46,019 bases of DNA from an uncultured Lachnospiraceae bacterium (lineage in GTDB: Bacteria > Bacillota > Clostridia > Lachnospirales > Lachnospiraceae): positions 1-46,019 of the forward strand of contig CAJFUP010000127.1 in the NCBI GenBank assembly GCA_904420225.1, written 5' to 3'. Below, in pieces: positions 8,116 through 17,528 of the stretch (position 1 is the stretch's first letter; each line of letters begins with the position of its first letter). The translations under genes and the position numbers were made by a program. A model generated the notes under the pieces. That model saw only the letters and a program-made list of their open reading frames with translations, was not told the DNA's origin and did not search any database.

Positions 8116-9018
8116 ATGGATACCAAAAAAATTCTGTCCGCTTTTCAAAAGCTGCTGCTTGTACTCATCGGCAATACCATCTACGCCTCCGCCATTGTTA
8201 TGTTTCTTCTCCCCAATGATCTGATGACCGGCGGCACCACAGGTCTTGCCCTGTTTTTTCAACATCAGTTTCAAATTCCCATATCGCTGTTTGTGGGCGC
8301 ATTCAATATCATTATGTTCCTTTTGGGGGCTTTCGTTTTGGGAAAAACCTTTGCCATGACCACTTTGGTCAGCACCTTTTATTACCCCATCTGTCTGGAA
8401 CTTTTACAAAAGTTGCCTTTTCTCAGCCATATGACCGATGACATCCTGCTCTCTGTACTGTTTTCAGGTCTGATGATCGGCGTGGGTATTGGCATCGTCA
8501 TAAGAGCCGGCGCTTCCACCGGCGGTATGGATATCCCTCCCCTGATCCTCAATAAAAAGCTGGGACTGTCCGTATCCTTTACCCTCTACCTGTTCGACTT
8601 CTGTATCCTGCTGCTGCAAATGACCTTCACTGATAAAGAAAGGATTCTCTATGGAATCCTACTGGTGATTGTCTATACCGTTGTGCTGAATAAAGTTCTC
8701 CTCATGGGGAAATCACAGATGCAGGTGAAAATCGTCAGCAGCCGCTACCGGGAAATCTGCCAGGCTGTCACCTGTCAGCTGGACCGCGGCTGTACGCTTT
8801 TGGAAGCTGAAACTGGATATCTCCACAAGTCCAGTATGGTTGTGCTTACTGTCATATCCCACCGAGAGCTGACGCGCCTGAATCGCCTGGTGCTGGATCT
8901 GGACCCCAAAGCATTTATGATCATCAATCAGGTAAATGAAGTGAGGGGACGGGGCTTTACACTGGGCAAAAAGTACCGCTCCAATCCCGAGCAGCCATCG
9001 GCTACGCCACTTAAATGA
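8116..9018 (+). CDS. YitT-family membrane protein with DUF2179 domain
   Basis: 300 residues. The first 205 or so hold five to six hydrophobic segments, including YASAIVMFLLPNDLMTGGTTGLA, typical of the YitT_membrane family, with the family glycine-rich GASTGGMDIPPLIL near residue 135. The cytosolic C-terminal 85 residues match the DUF2179 domain (VKIVSSRYREICQ... AFMIINQVNEVRGRGF). The function of this widespread Firmicute family is not established. It starts after the prs terminator with an AAAGGAG site 13 bases before the ATG, and is followed by an AraC regulator after 54 bases, so the two may be cotranscribed. Confidence 0.9.
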   Translation: MDTKKILSAFQKLLLVLIGNTIYASAIVMFLLPNDLMTGGTTGLALFFQHQFQIPISLFVGAFNIIMFLLGAFVLGKTFAMTTLVSTFYYPICLELLQKLPFLSHMTDDILLSVLFSGLMIGVGIGIVIRAGASTGGMDIPPLILNKKLGLSVSFTLYLFDFCILLLQMTFTDKERILYGILLVIVYTVVLNKVLLMGKSQMQVKIVSSRYREICQAVTCQLDRGCTLLEAETGYLHKSSMVVLTVISHRELTRLNRLVLDLDPKAFMIINQVNEVRGRGFTLGKKYRSNPEQPSATPLK

Positions 9019-9072
9019 ACTCCTTGCCCCCGTATTTTTCCTCTCCTGCCCATAGAAAGGACGGTATTTTGT

Positions 9073-10149
9073 ATGAATCTCTCTCAGTACTGCCGAAGCA
9101 TCTCCTGCCAGAACTCTCCTCTCATCGCGGATTCCGATTCTCTGGGGCTGCGCATCATGTCTCCAGAATATTCTCCCTTGGCACAGGAGACTAAGACATA
9201 TCCCCTGCCTCAGACAGAGCCTCTTTTTGCCCTGTGCTGGGTTCTGGAAACGGACGGTTATCTCTGCGCCACCATGAAACCTTCCTCTTCCCCCTTCCGC
9301 TGCCGGATTCCTTTTCCAGCCAGCGGGCAGACCCAACTGCATACCCACGATTATCTGGAGCTGGCTTATATCGTATCCGGTGAATTTTCCCAGAAAATCC
9401 TGGGAAAAACCATCACCTTCCAACAGGGCGAACTCTGCCTCATTGACAAAAACTGTCTGCATCAGGACGTCCTGGATGCTGCTCCCTCCACAGTACTGTT
9501 CCTGGGAATTGCCAATTCCATCTTTGAGGATATCATGAACACCCATATGGCGGGAAAGCGTATCGCCGCTTTTTTAAGCTCTGCGCTGCTGAAACAAAAA
9601 AATCTCCAGCAGTACCTTCATTTCCGTCCCCATGCTGATGCCGGTGATCGGATGGAAGAAAGTCTTTTGGAGCTTCTAAAGGAATTGAGCCGCCATGATC
9701 GGGCCACCCCTTACATCTGCCGCGGGCTGCTGATGCGAATCTTTGACACCTTAAGCACCCGCTACGACTTTTCCCTCTCCAGAGAACTGCGCCGGGAGAT
9801 GAACTGGATTCTCTTTGAGGAAATTACCGCCTATATCAAAAGGCATTTTAAACATATCACCATTCAGGATCTGGCCCGCCATTTTCATTTTCAGGAAGAT
9901 TATTTCAACCGTCTGATTAAATCCAAAACCGGCCTCACATACACCGCTTACCTGCAGGATCTCCGCTTAAAAGAGGCAGAACATCTTCTTCTCACCACCC
10001 GCCTTTCCGTGGATGAGATTTCCCAACAGGTGGGCTATCAAAACAAAGGCTATTTTTATAAGATTTTTACTGATCGTCACCACACCACCCCGGCCAAATA
10101 CCGAAAGAAGGGGCGTGTTGCAGTCAATATTGCCTGCAATATTGACTAA
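9073..10149 (+). CDS. AraC-family transcriptional regulator with cupin sensor domain
   Basis: 358 residues. A cupin-like ligand domain (about 85-180) contains HTHDYLELAYIVSGEF and a glycine-rich strand with GELCLIDKNCLHQD. The C-terminal 100 residues carry the two helix-turn-helix motifs of AraC/XylS proteins, including DLARHFHFQEDYFNRLIKSK and VDEISQQVGYQNKGYFYKIF. These proteins usually respond to a sugar or metabolite. It is convergent with the araA/aldolase pair, from which a strong terminator separates it, so control of those genes is possible but not shown. Confidence 0.93.
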   Translation: MNLSQYCRSISCQNSPLIADSDSLGLRIMSPEYSPLAQETKTYPLPQTEPLFALCWVLETDGYLCATMKPSSSPFRCRIPFPASGQTQLHTHDYLELAYIVSGEFSQKILGKTITFQQGELCLIDKNCLHQDVLDAAPSTVLFLGIANSIFEDIMNTHMAGKRIAAFLSSALLKQKNLQQYLHFRPHADAGDRMEESLLELLKELSRHDRATPYICRGLLMRIFDTLSTRYDFSLSRELRREMNWILFEEITAYIKRHFKHITIQDLARHFHFQEDYFNRLIKSKTGLTYTAYLQDLRLKEAEHLLLTTRLSVDEISQQVGYQNKGYFYKIFTDRHHTTPAKYRKKGRVAVNIACNID

Positions 10150-10194
10150 AATGCGTCTGAGATGGGGCAGACAGCCTTATCTCAGACGCATTTT
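10148..10194. terminator. bidirectional terminator
   Basis: A perfect 16-base inverted repeat (AAAATGCGTCTGAGAT and its complement) around a 15-base loop, with A and T runs at its ends. It sits between the convergent araC-type gene and the aldolase gene and can stop both transcripts. Confidence 0.92.
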
Positions 10195-10233
10195 CTCTAT
10201 CTATTCATCTCAATTCTGTTTTTGTCCCGATGC

Positions 10234-10887
10234 CTATTCACCAAATACAGCCTTATAGTCGGCCTGGAACTTGGCGATTCCCTGATCCGTCAGAGGATGC
10301 TTAATCATCTGCTCCAGCACTTTATAGGGCACCGTGGCGATATCTGCTCCGGCTCTGGCACAGTCGATGACATGGATGGGATTTCGTATGCTGGCAGCAA
10401 TAATCTCAGTCTCAATGGCATGCATCTGGAAAATCTCTGTGATGTCGTTGATCAAATCAATGCCAGGCATGGAAATATCATCCAGCCTTCCCAAAAACGG
10501 GGAAACGTATGTGGCTCCCGCTCTGGCAGCCAGGAGCGCCTGGGCAGCGGAGAACACCAAAGTCACGTTGGTCTTAACCCCTTCCGCATTGAGCACTTTA
10601 ACCGCTTTCAGTCCTTCTGCCGTCATGGGAATCTTCACCACCATATTGGGATGAATGGCTGCGATTTCTCTTCCCTCTTTGATCATGCCTTCCGCATCTG
10701 TGGTGGTGGCTTTTACTTCACCGCTGATGGGACCGTCCACAATGGAGGCGATTTCGGCAATGACCTGACCGAAGTCCCTTCCCTCTTTTGCAATCAGAGA
10801 TGGGTTGGTGGTAACGCCGCAGATGATACCCATGTCATTGGCTTTCCTGATCTCGTCCACATTGGCTGTGTCAATAAAAAATTTCAT
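10234..10887 (-). CDS. transaldolase / fructose-6-phosphate aldolase-like protein
   Basis: 217 residues from the ATG at 10885-10887, which has AAGGAGGA eight bases upstream; this length fits the short TalC/FSA subfamily. The barrel begins [13 protein letters not shown], with [14 protein letters not shown] after it, and the Schiff-base lysine lies in [13 protein letters not shown]. It moves dihydroxyacetone units between sugar phosphates in the non-oxidative pentose phosphate pathway, or splits fructose-6-phosphate. It lies 77 bases downstream of araA in the same direction, consistent with pentose use. Sequence alone does not separate transaldolase from aldolase activity. Confidence 0.92.
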   Translation of the reverse strand: MKFFIDTANVDEIRKANDMGIICGVTTNPSLIAKEGRDFGQVIAEIASIVDGPISGEVKATTTDAEGMIKEGREIAAIHPNMVVKIPMTAEGLKAVKVLNAEGVKTNVTLVFSAAQALLAARAGATYVSPFLGRLDDISMPGIDLINDITEIFQMHAIETEIIAASIRNPIHVIDCARAGADIATVPYKVLEQMIKHPLTDQGIAKFQADYKAVFGE

Positions 10888-10964
10888 GAATCCTTCCTCC
10901 TTATCATAGATCTGCAACCGGCCGGGCATCCATCAAGATTCCCTCTGTGCCGATCTCCATTTCT

Positions 10965-12467
10965 TTATCGCTTCAGCATATAATACATGGAATTCCATTT
11001 CAGTTCATTCTTCAGTCCGCGGATAGTAGTAGCGCCGTCGATAACCACGCTCTCAATGCCCATGGCATCTGCCCAATCCACCATCTGCTCAGCTGTCAAA
11101 TCGTAGCTGAACGCCGTATGATGGGCGCCTCCTGCCAAAATCCAGCTCTCAGCTCCCACGCTCAGGTCTGGCTTGGGTGTCCAGAAAGCTGTGGCCACCG
11201 GCAGCTTGGGCATGGGCTTCTCCACCTTCTTGCAGTCCACCTCGTTGATGATCAGGCGGAAACGGTCTCCCAGATCAATGAGAGATGTGGCAATACCCGG
11301 TCCTGTCTTCGAAGTGAATACCAGTCTCGCGGGATCTTCTCGGTCTCCCATGGACAGCGGGCAGACTTTGATGCCGATGGGACCCTCTGAGATGGATGGG
11401 CAAACCTCCAGCATATGGGCTTCCAGAATTCCCTCTTTCCCCGGCACCAAATTATATGTATAATCCTCCATAAAGGAGGTTCCTTTGGCATCCTTCATTC
11501 CGGATGTCATGATCTTCATCAAGCGCACCATGGCCGCCGTCTTCCAGTCGCCCTCGCCGCCGAAACCGTATCCCTTTTCCATGAGCCGCTGGATGGCCAA
11601 GCCAGGCAGCTGCTTCAGAGAACCGAGATCTCCAAAATGTGTGACAATGGCCTGATAATTTTTCTCTGTGAGGAATTTCTCGAAACCGATCTCAATCTGG
11701 GCCTGAACAGCCACATGGTTCCTGAATTCTTTTTCGTCTCTTCCCTCCAAAAGGATCTGATACTTGTCATAGTACTCTTCCACCAGAGCATTCACATCCG
11801 CCTGCGGTACGTCTGCCACATACTGGGCGATCTCATTGACTGGATACGCGTCGATTTCCCAGCCAAATTTGATCTGCGCCTCCACTTTATCGCCTTCTGT
11901 GACAGCTACATTTCTCATATTATCCGCCACACGAACCACGCGAATATGGCTGCTTTCCATGATGCCCACCGCCGTGCGCATCCACTGGGCGATGCGTTCC
12001 TGCACCTGCTCACTGCTCCAATGACCCACCACAACTTTTCTCTCAATTCCCATTCTGGTGACAATATGGCCATACTCCCTGTCACCGTGGGCAGATTGGT
12101 TTTCATTCATGAAATCCATATCAATGGTGTCATAGGGAATTTCCTGGTTAAACTGGGTGTGCAAGTGCAGCAGAGGTTTTCTGTACTCCTGAAGTCCCAG
12201 GATCCAAGATTTGGCCGGTGAAAACGTGTGCATCCATGTGATGACACCGGCGCATGCCTCATCGCTGTTGGCTTCATTGAACAAGCGGCGAATAGAAGCA
12301 TTATCAATCAGTGTAGGTTTCCATACGATCTCAAAGGGAAGAATGCCGGACTCATTGAGCTTCTCCACAATAATCCGGGAGTGCTCTGCCACCTTTTTAA
12401 GGCACTCATCCCCATAAAGATCCTGGGAACCTGTGGCGAACCAAAACTTGTAATTCTTTGTTACCAT
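10965..12467 (-). CDS. araA: L-arabinose isomerase
   Basis: 500 residues from the ATG at 12465-12467, nine bases after GGAGG; another ATG two codons earlier is too close to the ribosome site. It converts L-arabinose to L-ribulose and needs a divalent metal, typically manganese. The start YKFWFATGSQDLYGDECL is diagnostic, and the metal-binding and catalytic residues appear in GGEGDWK, SFMEDYTY, LEAHMLEVCPS and GGAHHTAFS. Length equals the E. coli enzyme. No araB, araD or arabinose transporter is nearby; the only downstream partner is the transaldolase-like gene. It has its own promoter. Confidence 0.96.
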   Translation of the reverse strand: MVTKNYKFWFATGSQDLYGDECLKKVAEHSRIIVEKLNESGILPFEIVWKPTLIDNASIRRLFNEANSDEACAGVITWMHTFSPAKSWILGLQEYRKPLLHLHTQFNQEIPYDTIDMDFMNENQSAHGDREYGHIVTRMGIERKVVVGHWSSEQVQERIAQWMRTAVGIMESSHIRVVRVADNMRNVAVTEGDKVEAQIKFGWEIDAYPVNEIAQYVADVPQADVNALVEEYYDKYQILLEGRDEKEFRNHVAVQAQIEIGFEKFLTEKNYQAIVTHFGDLGSLKQLPGLAIQRLMEKGYGFGGEGDWKTAAMVRLMKIMTSGMKDAKGTSFMEDYTYNLVPGKEGILEAHMLEVCPSISEGPIGIKVCPLSMGDREDPARLVFTSKTGPGIATSLIDLGDRFRLIINEVDCKKVEKPMPKLPVATAFWTPKPDLSVGAESWILAGGAHHTAFSYDLTAEQMVDWADAMGIESVVIDGATTIRGLKNELKWNSMYYMLKR

Positions 12468-12500
12468 TACCATAGACCTCCATTTCATCAGTTATTATTT

Positions 12501-12528
12501 ATTATACCAGTTTTGATTCGTTTTTCCA
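12501..12528 (-). promoter_or_regulatory. araA promoter
   Basis: On the minus strand, TATAAT (12501-12506) is preceded by TGG, giving an extended -10 element, with a weak TGGAAA -35 sixteen bases further upstream (12523-12528). It lies about 35 bases before the araA start. Confidence 0.65.
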
Positions 12529-12577
12529 TTTCTTTCTTCTATTTTTTTTCGCCGAAAGTTACCTGTTCCGATGGATT

Positions 12578-14623
12578 TCATGTTTCCCGGATAATCCTGC
12601 GGCTTCCGGCAAAGGTGATCAGGAAATAGCCGCCATAAATCAATATCAAAATACCTGCCGTCATGACAATGGACGCCACCATCTGCCCTCTTCCCATGGC
12701 GTTCAGGAAGTATTCCGCCACTTTCAGTCCGAATATGGAATGCACCGATGCCAGAAGAAGAGGCAAAAGAAAGTAAATGGCCGCCTGCTCAAACAGTGCC
12801 CAGGTGATCATCTTCTCATCCGCTCCAATCTTGCGAAGAATTCCATATCTGGCTTTATTGTCAGAACTTTCAGAGAGCACTTTCAGGGCCAACAGGGCGG
12901 CGCTGCAGATCAAGAATACGATTCCCAGATACATCCCCACGAAAATCACCACCGCCCCCACTCCAATGCTGGCTGCATAGAGCTCCCGGCGTTCCAGAGT
13001 CACTACACCATGCTGCGAACGTCCAAATGTCGTCTGGGAAGCCACTCGATTTTGGAAAAACGCCGCTTCATTGGCCGTTTTTTCCTCCCCTGTCTCCCCC
13101 GCATAGTTGACTGCGGTAATTCCTTTCACCGTGGCCTCCCCGCTTTCCCAACTGATTCCATCCAGAACTCCATCCGGCACAATCAGCACGCCTCCGTTAT
13201 TCTGTCCAGAGGACATTTCCACAAATCCGTTTACACAGTGGGAGGAAGAAGGAGACAAGTCTCTTCCATTTAACGTAATTTTGACTCCCTGACTCATGGA
13301 TTCTTCATACAAGGGCACCATCAGCTGATAATTGGCCACGATCTGATACGTGTCATTCTCCAAGGCAAGCGTTTCCTTACCGTATGCCTGAGCCAAGATA
13401 TTGTAGTCGGATACTGTCATTGCATCCATTCCCCTTTCCTCCGCCAGGCTCATAACAAGGTCGGATGCATGGTTTTCATACACATCCCCCAGCACATCCC
13501 GGATGGACAGCTCTGACAATGTATACAAGAAAACTTCCTGCCATCCGGAGGAAAGCGCAGACAGCTCAAATCCGTCCTGTTCCATGGTCTCCTCCAGTGA
13601 AAGCGGCGCTTCCTGAGTATAGAGTTTTTCAATGCAAAGGTCCGTCGGCACCAGCTGGCGCAGCTCCGTCCGGTTGGATTCATTGATGGCCAGGCTGCCG
13701 GAAAAAATACAAATGGTTAAAAACAGCATCAGGCAGATAATTGTCATGGAAACTGTCATGGTGTTGACCTGACTGTTGACCTGGCGCATAACAAATGGAT
13801 TCAGTCTGCGCAGATATACGGACTTGACACTGCGCACTACCCGCAGCAGAAGACCGGAAAGGGACCAGAAAAACAAAAAAGTCCCCACTACGCCGATACC
13901 GATCATTTTCATGAACTGATCCAGATCATTGATCACTTCTTCCCGTCCCACCTGATAATAGGCGAATCCCAGCAGCCCCACCGCAGCAGCAAACAAGACC
14001 GCTGAGACCACGGGATTCTTCAGCTTCACTTTCTCCCCCCGCTTATCCCCATGAATTAGGCGAATCAGAGGATAGCGGGAAATCATAACGGTATTGATGG
14101 CCATCACCGTCAGATACGTGAGGCCAAAGTAGAGAATAGTTTTCCAAAAAGCCGAGATGGAAAATACAAACGCATATGCGCTCATATCCGCCTCAAACAT
14201 CTCTGCCACCAGCACCGACATAAACTGGGAGCCAAATACTCCTGCCAGCAGCCCCACAGCCAGGGATATGAGTCCCACCAGAAAAGTCTCTCCGATAAGG
14301 ATGCGGGAAATCTGGCCTTTTCCCATTCCCAGCGTCATATAAATACCAAATTCCCGTTTTCTCCGCTTCATGAGGAAATTATTGGCATAGACCATGAGAA
14401 AGGCCAGAACAAAAGAGATGAACACCGATACTCCTCCCAGAATTTCCACCAAAAGCTTCACCACATCATAGGTGGAAGTATCCATAACCATGATGCTTTC
14501 CTGGGCATCTAAAGAATTAAACATATAAAACAGCGCCACTCCCAAGATCAGTGTCATAAAATATATGGCATAATCCTTCATGCTTTTTTTCATATTGGCT
14601 GCGGACAGTTTAAATAACATCAT
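12578..14623 (-). CDS. BceB-like ABC transporter permease (FtsX family)
   Basis: 681 residues with the ten-helix layout of Bce-type permeases: an N-terminal helix (about 18-36), three helices (about 55-180), further helices to about 310, a large extracellular domain (about 315-515) and three C-terminal helices (about 530-670). The FtsX-type core is visible around MKRRKREFGIYMTLGMGKGQISRIL. Such permeases, with their ATPase, remove peptide antibiotics such as bacitracin from lipid II-cycle targets and also act as the sensor for the partner kinase. Its start overlaps the ATPase gene by 14 bases. It is the last gene of the four-gene module. Confidence 0.93.
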   Translation of the reverse strand: MMLFKLSAANMKKSMKDYAIYFMTLILGVALFYMFNSLDAQESIMVMDTSTYDVVKLLVEILGGVSVFISFVLAFLMVYANNFLMKRRKREFGIYMTLGMGKGQISRILIGETFLVGLISLAVGLLAGVFGSQFMSVLVAEMFEADMSAYAFVFSISAFWKTILYFGLTYLTVMAINTVMISRYPLIRLIHGDKRGEKVKLKNPVVSAVLFAAAVGLLGFAYYQVGREEVINDLDQFMKMIGIGVVGTFLFFWSLSGLLLRVVRSVKSVYLRRLNPFVMRQVNSQVNTMTVSMTIICLMLFLTICIFSGSLAINESNRTELRQLVPTDLCIEKLYTQEAPLSLEETMEQDGFELSALSSGWQEVFLYTLSELSIRDVLGDVYENHASDLVMSLAEERGMDAMTVSDYNILAQAYGKETLALENDTYQIVANYQLMVPLYEESMSQGVKITLNGRDLSPSSSHCVNGFVEMSSGQNNGGVLIVPDGVLDGISWESGEATVKGITAVNYAGETGEEKTANEAAFFQNRVASQTTFGRSQHGVVTLERRELYAASIGVGAVVIFVGMYLGIVFLICSAALLALKVLSESSDNKARYGILRKIGADEKMITWALFEQAAIYFLLPLLLASVHSIFGLKVAEYFLNAMGRGQMVASIVMTAGILILIYGGYFLITFAGSRRIIRET

Positions 14624-15377
14624 TCAGCTCACCTCCCAGCAATGTCACCACATCGATGATTTTGTTGAAAAATACCTTCCTGCTGTCTTTTCCTTTGATG
14701 AGCTCATTAAACAGCTTCCCGTCCTTGATGAACAAAATCCGATCCGCATAGCTGGCGGTGAAAGCATCGTGGGTCACCATGAGAATGGTAGCCTGCATGG
14801 ACCAATTCAGGCGCTCAAAGCACTCCAACAGCATCCTGGCCGCCTTGGAATCCAGAGACCCGGTGGGCTCGTCAGCAAGAATCAGCTGTGGTTCTGTGAC
14901 AATGGCTCTGGCCGAAGCTACGCGCTGTTTTTGGCCGCCGGACATCTGCCAGGGATATTTGTATAGCACATCTATGATTTCCAGGCTCTCTGCTATCTTC
15001 CGCACGCGTCTGTCCACGTCAGCCGGGCGCACCTTCTGTATGGTCAGCGCCAGGGCAATGTTTTCATAAGCTGTCATGGTATCCAAAAGATTGAAATCCT
15101 GGAACACAAATCCCAATTCCCGGCTGCGAAAGCGATTCAAATCGTTCCCTTTCAGTTTTGTGATGTCTTTTTGGTTGATCCATATTTTTCCGCTGGTTAC
15201 CCGGTCAATGGTGGAAATGCAGTTTAACAGCGTGGTCTTTCCGGATCCGGACGCTCCCATAATTCCCACAAATTCACCTTTTTCCACAAAGAAACTGATA
15301 TTATCAATGGCTTTGGTCAGATTCCCCTTGTTTCCATAATACTTTTCCACATTTTGTACATCCAGCACTCTGCTCAT
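14610..15377 (-). CDS. BceA-like ABC transporter ATPase
   Basis: 255 residues from the ATG at 15375-15377 with GAAAGGAG upstream; the longer open frame upstream has no ribosome site. Walker A is GASGSGKTTLL (about 41-51), the signature is MSGGQKQRVASARA, and Walker B with the switch is LILADEPTGSLD. The length matches BceA/LolD-type subunits. It powers the permease encoded by the overlapping downstream gene. The 165 bases before it hold a BceR-type operator, so the transporter genes can probably be induced apart from the upstream regulator genes. Confidence 0.95.
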   Translation of the reverse strand: MSRVLDVQNVEKYYGNKGNLTKAIDNISFFVEKGEFVGIMGASGSGKTTLLNCISTIDRVTSGKIWINQKDITKLKGNDLNRFRSRELGFVFQDFNLLDTMTAYENIALALTIQKVRPADVDRRVRKIAESLEIIDVLYKYPWQMSGGQKQRVASARAIVTEPQLILADEPTGSLDSKAARMLLECFERLNWSMQATILMVTHDAFTASYADRILFIKDGKLFNELIKGKDSRKVFFNKIIDVVTLLGGELNDVI

Positions 15378-15507
15378 ATCTCTCTGCCTCTCCTTTCTAC
15401 TGGTTTCCAGAGCACAAAGTGCCCTGGCACCTTGTGCCCCATTTCCTGTCACGGTATGATCTTACCGCATTTTCACAGAGAGAACCATCGAACTGGCTTA
15501 CAGCAGC

Positions 15508-15523
15508 CTTACACTTTTGTAAG
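15508..15523 (-). promoter_or_regulatory. BceR-type operator upstream of the ABC transporter genes
   Basis: A perfect inverted repeat, CTTACA-CTTT-TGTAAG, which contains TTACA-N4-TGTAA. This agrees with the TNACA-N4-TGTAA motif described for BceR-like response regulators. It lies between the kinase stop and the ATPase start, about 130 bases upstream of the latter. I could not find a convincing -35 element downstream of it; a weak TAAGAT lies near 15460. Confidence 0.8.
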
Positions 15524-15541
15524 ATTTCCGCGCCCTCTTCA

Positions 15542-16546
15542 TCAAGGCCGATAATACTCTGTTCTGGGAAACAAAATGCTGATTTCCGTTCCCTCCCCAT
15601 CTCTGGAGTAGATGGCAATGCGGTGTCCCAGCCGCAGACACAATTTTCGGCACAGATACAGTCCAATACCAGTGGATTTCTGCTGTCTTCTGCCATTGGA
15701 TCCCGTAAACCCCTTTTCAAATACTCTGTTTACCTCATTGGCTGGTATTCCCACCCCATTGTCCTTGATGGAAAAAACCACCTGTTCTTTTTTCTTAACC
15801 GCCAAAAAAGAAAGGACCGGCTCTTCTTTTCTGTACTTCACCGCATTGCTTACGATCTGATTCAGAATGAAAACCATCCACTTGCTGTCCGTAAACACCG
15901 TCTGCTCCAACCCGTCCATGACTATGCGGATTTTCGCTGAAATCAGTGTTTTCTTATTTTTCTGCAGCACCTCTGAGACAATTTCCTGTAAAGGCACCTC
16001 TTTTATCATATAATCTTTTTCCACATTATAGCTCCGGGCATAATACAATGCCTGCTCCGTATAATCTTCAATTTTTTGAAATTCTTCCTCCACACTGTCC
16101 ATCCACTGACTCCGGTGATTTTCAACAATCATCCTGCCTGCGGCAATGGGAATCTTTACTTCATGAATCCACATCTCAATATAGTCTTTATATTCATCAC
16201 GGGCAGAGCGGTATTTCTTCACCTGCTCCACCATGGACGTTTCCATCTCTCTGAGAAAATGGATCATATATTTTCCCTCCAAAAAATTCGGTTCTTCCAT
16301 AATTTCCGGCAATAGATATATCTGATCCATTTCCTGCAGCTGCCTGTCCGCTTTCTCATAAAATCGTTTTTTTTTCCGATATTCCACCCAAATGTCAAAA
16401 CAAAAACCCATGGGAATCCCCACGCCAATATATATCTGAAGAAATGGCTCCCGCATTGGTATCAGCATCACCTCCAATGCTGCCAAAAACAGTATCCATA
16501 CCGCCAGGCGTCCGGCCCTGTCTTTCAGGAAATCATGAAATCTCAT
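15542..16546 (-). CDS. BceS-like intramembrane-sensing histidine kinase
   Basis: 334 residues. Two closely spaced membrane helices (about 12-30 and 36-52) leave almost no extracellular loop, the hallmark of intramembrane-sensing kinases that take their signal from a Bce transporter. The phosphoacceptor His is in MWIHEVKIPIAAGRM (about 128), followed by an N box near LNQIVSNAVKYR, DNGVGIP and STGIGLYLC. It should phosphorylate the regulator encoded upstream, 43 bases away. No extracellular sensor domain is present, so detection of peptide antibiotics must go through the permease. Confidence 0.93.
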   Translation of the reverse strand: MRFHDFLKDRAGRLAVWILFLAALEVMLIPMREPFLQIYIGVGIPMGFCFDIWVEYRKKKRFYEKADRQLQEMDQIYLLPEIMEEPNFLEGKYMIHFLREMETSMVEQVKKYRSARDEYKDYIEMWIHEVKIPIAAGRMIVENHRSQWMDSVEEEFQKIEDYTEQALYYARSYNVEKDYMIKEVPLQEIVSEVLQKNKKTLISAKIRIVMDGLEQTVFTDSKWMVFILNQIVSNAVKYRKEEPVLSFLAVKKKEQVVFSIKDNGVGIPANEVNRVFEKGFTGSNGRRQQKSTGIGLYLCRKLCLRLGHRIAIYSRDGEGTEISILFPRTEYYRP

Positions 16547-16589
16547 GTTCTCATCCCCTCCATTTCAACCATATCCAACGACATTCGAA

Positions 16590-17285
16590 TTACAATCTCT
16601 CATCCGTTTCCCCAAACATCATCATATATCCCTGTCCGCGCCGTGTTTTAACGACGGGACCCACTCCGATCTCCTGAAGTCTCGACCGAATTCTGGCCAT
16701 ATTTACGCTCAGTGTATTGTCATCCACAAACATCTCGCTGTCCCATAGGTATGTCATCAGTTCTTCCCTGGACACCAGCTTTCCCATATTCTTTGCCAAA
16801 TAGTACAGGATATTCCATTCATTCTTTGTCAGCTCCACCCATTGACTGCCGTGGACTGCCATGCGTTTCTGCACATCCAGGCTCCAGCCGCCGCAGTCAA
16901 TCACTTCCACTGCTGTGCTGCTTTTTTTTACTCTCCGCAAAACTGCCCCGATTCTGGCCAGCAGAATTTGCGTATGGAAGGGCTTTTCCACATAATCATC
17001 GGCGCCATAGTTCATACTAATCAACTGATCCAAATCGCTGTTTCGGCTGGTGACCATGATGATGGGAACATCTGATTTTCTGCGCACTTCCCGGCAAATA
17101 TACTGTCCATCCATCATAGGCAAATTAATGTCCAGCAAAACCAAATCGCATCCCGAATCCAGAATTTCTCCCACTGGGTCTTCAAAACCGCTGACTTCTA
17201 TGGCCTCATAACCATTGTGATTCAGAAAATACGCCAATTCATTTTTCAATTTCTCATCATCTTCTACAATCAAAATTTTCCACAT
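16590..17285 (-). CDS. BceR-like OmpR-family response regulator
   Basis: 231 residues from the ATG at 17283-17285, with AAGGA five bases upstream; this length equals BceR. The receiver domain has the acidic pocket VEDDE, the phosphorylated Asp in LVLLDINLPMMDG (about 52) and Lys in DDYVEKPF. The C-terminal winged helix (about 130-228) ends in VVKTRRGQGYMM. It is the first gene of the module in the order regulator-kinase-ATPase-permease, and its likely binding site is the inverted repeat at 15508-15523. Confidence 0.95.
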   Translation of the reverse strand: MWKILIVEDDEKLKNELAYFLNHNGYEAIEVSGFEDPVGEILDSGCDLVLLDINLPMMDGQYICREVRRKSDVPIIMVTSRNSDLDQLISMNYGADDYVEKPFHTQILLARIGAVLRRVKKSSTAVEVIDCGGWSLDVQKRMAVHGSQWVELTKNEWNILYYLAKNMGKLVSREELMTYLWDSEMFVDDNTLSVNMARIRSRLQEIGVGPVVKTRRGQGYMMMFGETDERL

Positions 17286-17479
17286 ATGCATCCTTTCATG
17301 CCGCCACCCATGGCTCTCACATCCAGCTTGCCGCCAGCAAATGTTCCAAGGGCTTTTTCCTGCCTCTATCCAAAGTATACCACGCCTGTCTGCGCCGACG
17401 CAATGCCGCCTTATCATCAGTATCGGTATGTTTTTTACATGTATGATTTATTTATTAGGTAATATCAATTGATCTAGTG

Positions 17480-17519
17480 AAAAAAGCGGCAGACCTTCAT
17501 CTCTGTCTTACCGCTTTTT
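17480..17519 (-). terminator. terminator after the helicase-associated-domain gene
   Basis: On the minus strand, AAAAAGCGG pairs with CCGCTTTTTT, with an inner AGAC/GTCT pairing, nine bases after the gene's stop codon. The A and T runs at both sides could also stop transcription in the other direction. Confidence 0.85.
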
Positions 17520-17528
17520 CTCAACTTT

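Noticed and set aside
15397-15720. 107-codon minus-strand frame spanning the end of the kinase gene and the operator region
   Set aside because: It lies mostly within the kinase gene in another frame and covers the BceR-type operator; no ribosome site.
17286-17465. promoter for the BceR-like module
   Set aside because: TTGATA and CATACA are 17 bases apart on the minus strand near 17430-17460, but the -10 matches poorly; not strong enough to list as a feature.
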